The position numbers and the translations under genes are program-made. The notes beneath the pieces are model-generated. The model searched no databases and was not told where the DNA came from. It saw only the letters and a program-made list of their open reading frames with translations. DNA of 64,000 nt from Actinoplanes sp. N902-109 (GTDB taxonomy: Bacteria > Actinomycetota > Actinomycetes > Mycobacteriales > Micromonosporaceae): NCBI RefSeq assembly GCF_000389965.1, contig NC_021191.1, positions 5,705,501 to 5,769,500 of the forward strand, given 5' to 3'. This document shows, piece after piece, positions 60,088-64,000 of the stretch; position 1 is the stretch's first letter; each line of letters starts with the position of its first letter.

Positions 60088-62325
60088 GTGCGGAAGGGTC
60101 CTGTCGACCGGGTGGTCGTGCTGTGGATGCTCGCGGGGCTGACGGTCAGCTTCGCGTACCCCTTCATGTCCGACGGCACCCCGGCCGCGGCGGTGGTCTA
60201 CAGCTCGTTCACGACGGCCACGCTCACGGCGATCCTGGCCGGGGTGCGGCGCAACCGGCCCGCCCAGCGCGCCGGTTGGTACGTGTTCACCGCCGCCGTG
60301 CTGATGCGTCTGGGCGGCGACATCTCCTACGAGGTGTACCGGCAGGTCCTGCACCGCCAGCCCATGCCGTCGGCGGCCGACATCTTCTACTTCGCCGCGT
60401 ACCCGCTGATGGTCGTGGGCGTGCTGATGATCGCCAAGGGCCGGGTGGGCCGCGACTGGGCGGGCATCCTGGACGCCGCGATCATCTCCACCGGGTTGAG
60501 CCTGGTGTGGTGGGTCTTCGTGGTCGGCCCGATGGCCTCGGACACCGCGCAGCCCGTGCTGGAACGGCTGATCGGGGCCGCCTACCCGGCCCTGGACCTG
60601 CTGCTGATCGCGCTGGTGGTGCGGCTGCTGACCCGGTCGCAGCGGCCCGGCCCCAGCCTCAAGCTGCTGACCGCCGGCATGGTCACGCTGCTCGCCTCGG
60701 ATGTGGCGTACCAGCTGGTCATGACGTACGCCCCGGCCTGGCAGGGTGCCGTCGCGTTCGGCTGGCTGATGTCGAACACCGTGTGGGGGGCCGCGGCGCT
60801 GCACCGCTCGGCGGCCGAACGCCCGGCCGCGGCCGAGGAGGCCGGCGGCACGCTGGGCCGGGCCCGGCTGGCCCTGCTCGCCGCGTGTCTGCTGCTGGTG
60901 CCGGCGCTGCTGTTCGTCGAAGGCCTGACCGCCGGATCGGCCCGGGTCAGCTGGCTGGCCGTCGGGATCGGCGCGGTGGTGCTGTTCGTGCTGGTCCTGG
61001 CCCGCACCGGCGGGTTCGTGGCGCAGGTCCGCCGGCAGGCCCGCCAGCTCGAGGAGCTGGCCCTGCGCGACGCGCTGACCGGGCTGGCCAACCGCCGGGT
61101 CTTCGAGGACCGGCTGGCCGCCGCCGTGGCCACCGGCACCCCGCAGGTCGCCGTGCTCGACCTGGACGGCTTCAAGGAAATCAACGACCGGCTCGGGCAC
61201 GCCGTCGGGGACCGGCTGCTGGCCGTGGTGGGCCGGCGGCTGGCCGCCGCCCTGCGCGAGGACGACCTGGTGGTACGGATGGGCGGCGACGAGTTCGCCG
61301 TGCTGGTGGAGACCGCCGGCCAGGCCCGGATGACCGCCATCGTGGAACGGCTCGCCGCCGCGCTGCGCCGGCCGGTCGAGACGGACGGGCACGAACTGCT
61401 CATCGGGGCCAGCATCGGCAGCGCCGACGGCAGCGGCACCACCGACCCGGTCGAGGTGCTGCGCCGCGCGGACATCGCCATGTACGCGGCCAAGGAGGCC
61501 GGTGGCGGGCGGCACCGGCACTACACCGCCGACCTGGACACCCGGGCCGGTGAGCAGGCCCGGCTGGGCGCGGACATCCGCATCGCCCTGGACACCGGCC
61601 AGTTCCACCTGGTCTACCAGCCGATCGTCGAGCTGGCGACGGGCAAGCTGCGCTCGGTGGAGGCGCTGATCCGCTGGGAGCACCCCGAGCGCGGGTTCGT
61701 CAGCCCGGCCGAGTTCATCCCGGTGGCCGAGCAGAACGGGCTCATCGTCGAGCTGGGCGAGTGGGTGCTGCGCACGGCCTGCGCCCAGGCCGTGACCTGG
61801 CAGCGCGAGTACGGCGCCGCCGCTCCGGCCAAGATGGCGGTCAACGTGTCCGCACGGCAGCTCGCCGAGCCCGGGTTTCCCGGACTGGTCGCCGAGGTGC
61901 TGGCGTGGACCGGCCTGGGCGCGGCCGGCCTGGTGGTCGAGGTCACCGAGACCGCGGTGTTCGGCGGCGGCCAGACCGTGCAGACGGTCAAGGACCTGCA
62001 CGCGCTGGGCATCACGATCGCCCTGGACGACTTCGGCACCGGCCACTCGTCGCTCACCCTGCTGCAAACCGTGCCGGTCGACGTACTCAAAGTCGACAAG
62101 TCGTTCGTCGACACCATCACCATGGCCGGCCGGCACGCCGTCATCGCCACCGCCCTCATCCAGGTCGCCGACGGCCTCGGCCTGGCCGCCGTCGCCGAGG
62201 GCGTCGAAACCGCCGAACAGGCCACCGAACTGCGCCGGCTCGGCTACCGCTACGCCCAGGGCTACCACTTCGGCAGGCCCGCCGCCCAGCCGGCGTTCAC
62301 CACGGCCCGGACCCCGGTGGCGTGA
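60088..62325 (+). CDS. Membrane GGDEF-EAL protein, first of a tandem pair
   Basis: 745 residues from GTG 60088 (GTG 60112 is possible). The N-terminal ~305 residues contain about nine helices with the shared motif P-S-A-A-D-I-F-Y-F-A-A-Y-P. The GGDEF domain has D-A-L-T-G-L-A-N-R-R, D-L-D-G-F-K and intact G-G-D-E-F (399-403), with a product-inhibition RxxD site (R-E-D-D) nine to six residues before it. The EAL domain has E-A-L 525-527, V-N-V-S-A-R-Q, D-D-F-G-T-G (647-652), K-V-D-K and A-E-G-V-E-T, so both halves look catalytically complete. It is followed one base later by a paralog. Confidence 0.9.
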   Translation: MRKGPVDRVVVLWMLAGLTVSFAYPFMSDGTPAAAVVYSSFTTATLTAILAGVRRNRPAQRAGWYVFTAAVLMRLGGDISYEVYRQVLHRQPMPSAADIFYFAAYPLMVVGVLMIAKGRVGRDWAGILDAAIISTGLSLVWWVFVVGPMASDTAQPVLERLIGAAYPALDLLLIALVVRLLTRSQRPGPSLKLLTAGMVTLLASDVAYQLVMTYAPAWQGAVAFGWLMSNTVWGAAALHRSAAERPAAAEEAGGTLGRARLALLAACLLLVPALLFVEGLTAGSARVSWLAVGIGAVVLFVLVLARTGGFVAQVRRQARQLEELALRDALTGLANRRVFEDRLAAAVATGTPQVAVLDLDGFKEINDRLGHAVGDRLLAVVGRRLAAALREDDLVVRMGGDEFAVLVETAGQARMTAIVERLAAALRRPVETDGHELLIGASIGSADGSGTTDPVEVLRRADIAMYAAKEAGGGRHRHYTADLDTRAGEQARLGADIRIALDTGQFHLVYQPIVELATGKLRSVEALIRWEHPERGFVSPAEFIPVAEQNGLIVELGEWVLRTACAQAVTWQREYGAAAPAKMAVNVSARQLAEPGFPGLVAEVLAWTGLGAAGLVVEVTETAVFGGGQTVQTVKDLHALGITIALDDFGTGHSSLTLLQTVPVDVLKVDKSFVDTITMAGRHAVIATALIQVADGLGLAAVAEGVETAEQATELRRLGYRYAQGYHFGRPAAQPAFTTARTPVA

Positions 62326-62326
62326 C

Positions 62327-64000
62327 GTGCACCGGTCCCGGATCTGGCAGTGGTGGCTGGCCGCGGGGGTGCTCGCCGTCGGCGGGTACTACCTGCTGCC
62401 CAGCGGCGGGCTCGCGGCGCAGGTGGTCTATGACGCGATCGGCGTGACCTCCAGCGCGCTGATCATCACCGGGGTCCGGCTGCACCGCGCCAGCCGGCCC
62501 GCGCTCTGGTACTGGTTCGCCGCCGGTCAGGTCACCTGGGTGATCGGTGACCTGCTGTGGGAGTACTTCAAGTACGTCGAGCACGTGGAGCCGTACCCGT
62601 CGGCGGCGGACATCTTCTACCTCAGTGCGTACCCGATGCTGATCGCCGGGATGCTGACGCTGATGCGCCGCCGTGACGCCGGGCGCGACCTGCCCGCGCT
62701 GATCGACGCCGCGATCGTGGCGGTCGGTCTGGGCCTGACGTTCTGGGTGTTCGTCATGCACCCGATCGCCGCGGACACCACCGCCTCCACCGTCGAGCGG
62801 ATCGTCGGCGTGGCCTACCCGGCGGCCGACGCGCTGCTGCTGGCCATGCTGGCCCGCTTCTACACCGCCGCCGGGCGCCGCTCGGCCAGCCTGCGGCTGC
62901 TCGGCCTGGCGATGGTCTGCATGTTCGTGTCGGACGTCGGTTATTCGCTGGTGTCGCTGTACGCCGACGCAGAGGGCGGGGTGTTCGACGCCGGTTTCCT
63001 GCTCGCGTACGTGCTGTGGGCCGCCGCCGCGCTGCACCCGTCGATGCGCGACGCCGGGGCCGTCGTCCCGGAGCGCTCCGGCGCCCGGGTCGGCCGGTCC
63101 CGGTTCGTGCTGCTCGCGGTCTGCTCGTTGCTGGCCCCGGTCCTGCTGTTCGTGCCGGGCATCGGCGGCGACACCGTCAACCGGCTGGCCATCGGCGGGG
63201 CCGCGGTGCTGCTGTTCCTGCTCGTGCTGCGGCGCATGTCCGGCTTTGTGACCCAGGTGCAGGACCAGGCCGACCAGCTCGAGGATCTGGCGATGGCCGA
63301 CGAGCTGACCGGGCTGGCCAACCGCCGTCGCTTCGAGCAGGAGCTGGACACCGCGCTGCGGGCCGGCCCGGTCGAGGTGGCCCTGCTCGACCTCGACGAC
63401 TTCAAGGGCGTCAACGACCGGCTCGGCCACGGCGTCGGCGACCGACTGCTCAGCGGGGTCGCCGAGCGGCTGCGCCGGGCGCTGCCGCCGGAGGTGCTGG
63501 TGGCCCGGATGGGCGGCGACGAGTTCGCGATGCTGCTGCCCGGCAGCGCGGGCGCGGCGGCCGATCAGACCATGGCCCGGCTGGCCGAGACGCTGCGGGC
63601 GCCGGTCGTGGCGCAGGACTACGAGCTGCTGGTGGGCGCGAGCATCGGGGTCGCCGACAGCGCGGGCACGACCGATGCGTACGAGGTGCTGCGCCGCGCC
63701 GACGTCGCCATGTACGCGGCCAAGGGCACCACGGACGGCCACCGCCGCTACCACCCCGGACTGGACCAGATCGGTGAGGAGCAGGCCCGGCTCGGCGCCG
63801 AGCTGCGCACCGCCGTGGACGCCGGTCAGTTCCGGGTGATCTACCAGCCGATCGTCGAGCTGGGCTCCGGCCGTACCATCGCGGTCGAGGCCCTGGTGCG
63901 CTGGCACCACCCGGAACGCGGCCTGGTGCCGCCCGACCGGTTCATCCCCGCCGCCGAGCGCACCGGGCTGATCGTCGAGCTGGGCGCGTGGATCCTGCGC
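62327..64000 (+). CDS. Membrane GGDEF-EAL protein, second of the pair (3' partial)
   Basis: GTG 62327 starts one base after the paralog's stop; the frame is open to the edge (558 codons visible). It has the same order: N-terminal helices with P-S-A-A-D-I-F-Y-L-S-A-Y-P, D-E-L-T-G-L-A-N-R-R, D-L-D-D-F-K, intact G-G-D-E-F, then the start of EAL (Y-Q-P-I-V-E-L, V-E-A-L-V-R-W). In contrast to the first copy there is no RxxD before GGDEF (P-P-E-V in its place). The rest of EAL lies beyond the window. Clearly a tandem duplication product. Confidence 0.9.
   Translation, partial: MHRSRIWQWWLAAGVLAVGGYYLLPSGGLAAQVVYDAIGVTSSALIITGVRLHRASRPALWYWFAAGQVTWVIGDLLWEYFKYVEHVEPYPSAADIFYLSAYPMLIAGMLTLMRRRDAGRDLPALIDAAIVAVGLGLTFWVFVMHPIAADTTASTVERIVGVAYPAADALLLAMLARFYTAAGRRSASLRLLGLAMVCMFVSDVGYSLVSLYADAEGGVFDAGFLLAYVLWAAAALHPSMRDAGAVVPERSGARVGRSRFVLLAVCSLLAPVLLFVPGIGGDTVNRLAIGGAAVLLFLLVLRRMSGFVTQVQDQADQLEDLAMADELTGLANRRRFEQELDTALRAGPVEVALLDLDDFKGVNDRLGHGVGDRLLSGVAERLRRALPPEVLVARMGGDEFAMLLPGSAGAAADQTMARLAETLRAPVVAQDYELLVGASIGVADSAGTTDAYEVLRRADVAMYAAKGTTDGHRRYHPGLDQIGEEQARLGAELRTAVDAGQFRVIYQPIVELGSGRTIAVEALVRWHHPERGLVPPDRFIPAAERTGLIVELGAWILR

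Overview
The window is about 72% GC, with start codons often GTG and many genes joined by 4-base ATGA or GTGA overlaps. It carries a RamB-type glyoxylate regulator, a signal-peptide AA10 LPMO, long Pro/Ala-rich linkers and many promoters of the form TANNNT-N6/7-start that imply leaderless mRNAs. Together these suggest a high-GC filamentous actinobacterium. Micromonosporaceae, for example Actinoplanes, is the most likely family because a chemotaxis operon sits beside several c-di-GMP genes, but this is an inference without any marker gene. No rRNA, tRNA, CRISPR, prophage or insertion sequence was recognised.

Layout. Bases 1-5171: 3' part of a giant repeat-built protein (Pro/Ala linkers, a 400-residue Ala-Gln-Glu-Arg helical array, TPR-like C-terminus), overlapping tail to tail with a membrane diguanylate cyclase. 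6473-8025: EamA transporter and a decayed FtsX-type permease. 8194-10630: small ORF, L,D-transpeptidase, membrane acyltransferase. 10676-19791: one tightly coupled chemosensory operon (CheW, CheR, CheW, receptor, CheA-REC, CheB, REC-REC-REC-kinase) with a 53-bp tandem duplication that copies the second cheW start twice. 20047-25372: MacB-like ABC exporter (minus) divergent from a NarL-type two-component pair (plus). 25436-32505: secreted beta-propeller, a four-gene overlapping LPMO/DUF305/MarR/GNAT operon, glycosyltransferase, small secreted proteins and a LuxR-type regulator. 32585-38699: mannitol dehydrogenase family enzyme, malate synthase, isocitrate lyase and divergent ramB, i.e. the glyoxylate shunt with its regulator. 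38726-46170: GNAT, an Hsp70-TM-propeller fusion, a secreted peptide, an EAL-DICT protein and membrane proteins. 46299-49502: M4 metalloprotease and an AidB-like acyl-CoA dehydrogenase separated by a hairpin that doubles as the aidB promoter. 49801-50038: 25-bp minisatellite. 50189-60046: regulator/enzyme pairs (MarR, ArsR, TetR), mostly divergent and several with visible palindromic operators. 60088-64000: two tandem GGDEF-EAL paralogs, the second running off the right edge.

How it fits together. Four c-di-GMP proteins (5092-6366, 43566-44813, 60088-62325, 62327-64000) and the chemosensory operon make this a signalling-rich chromosomal segment. The rest is housekeeping metabolism (C2 assimilation), secreted polymer-active proteins, and many small autoregulated stress or detoxification units. 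The strongest unusual signals are the stuttered start module in the che operon, the Hsp70-propeller fusion, the LPMO operon with a DUF305 lipoprotein that has lost most of its histidine pairs, the terminator/promoter overlap before aidB, and several DNA repeat arrays inside or beside genes.
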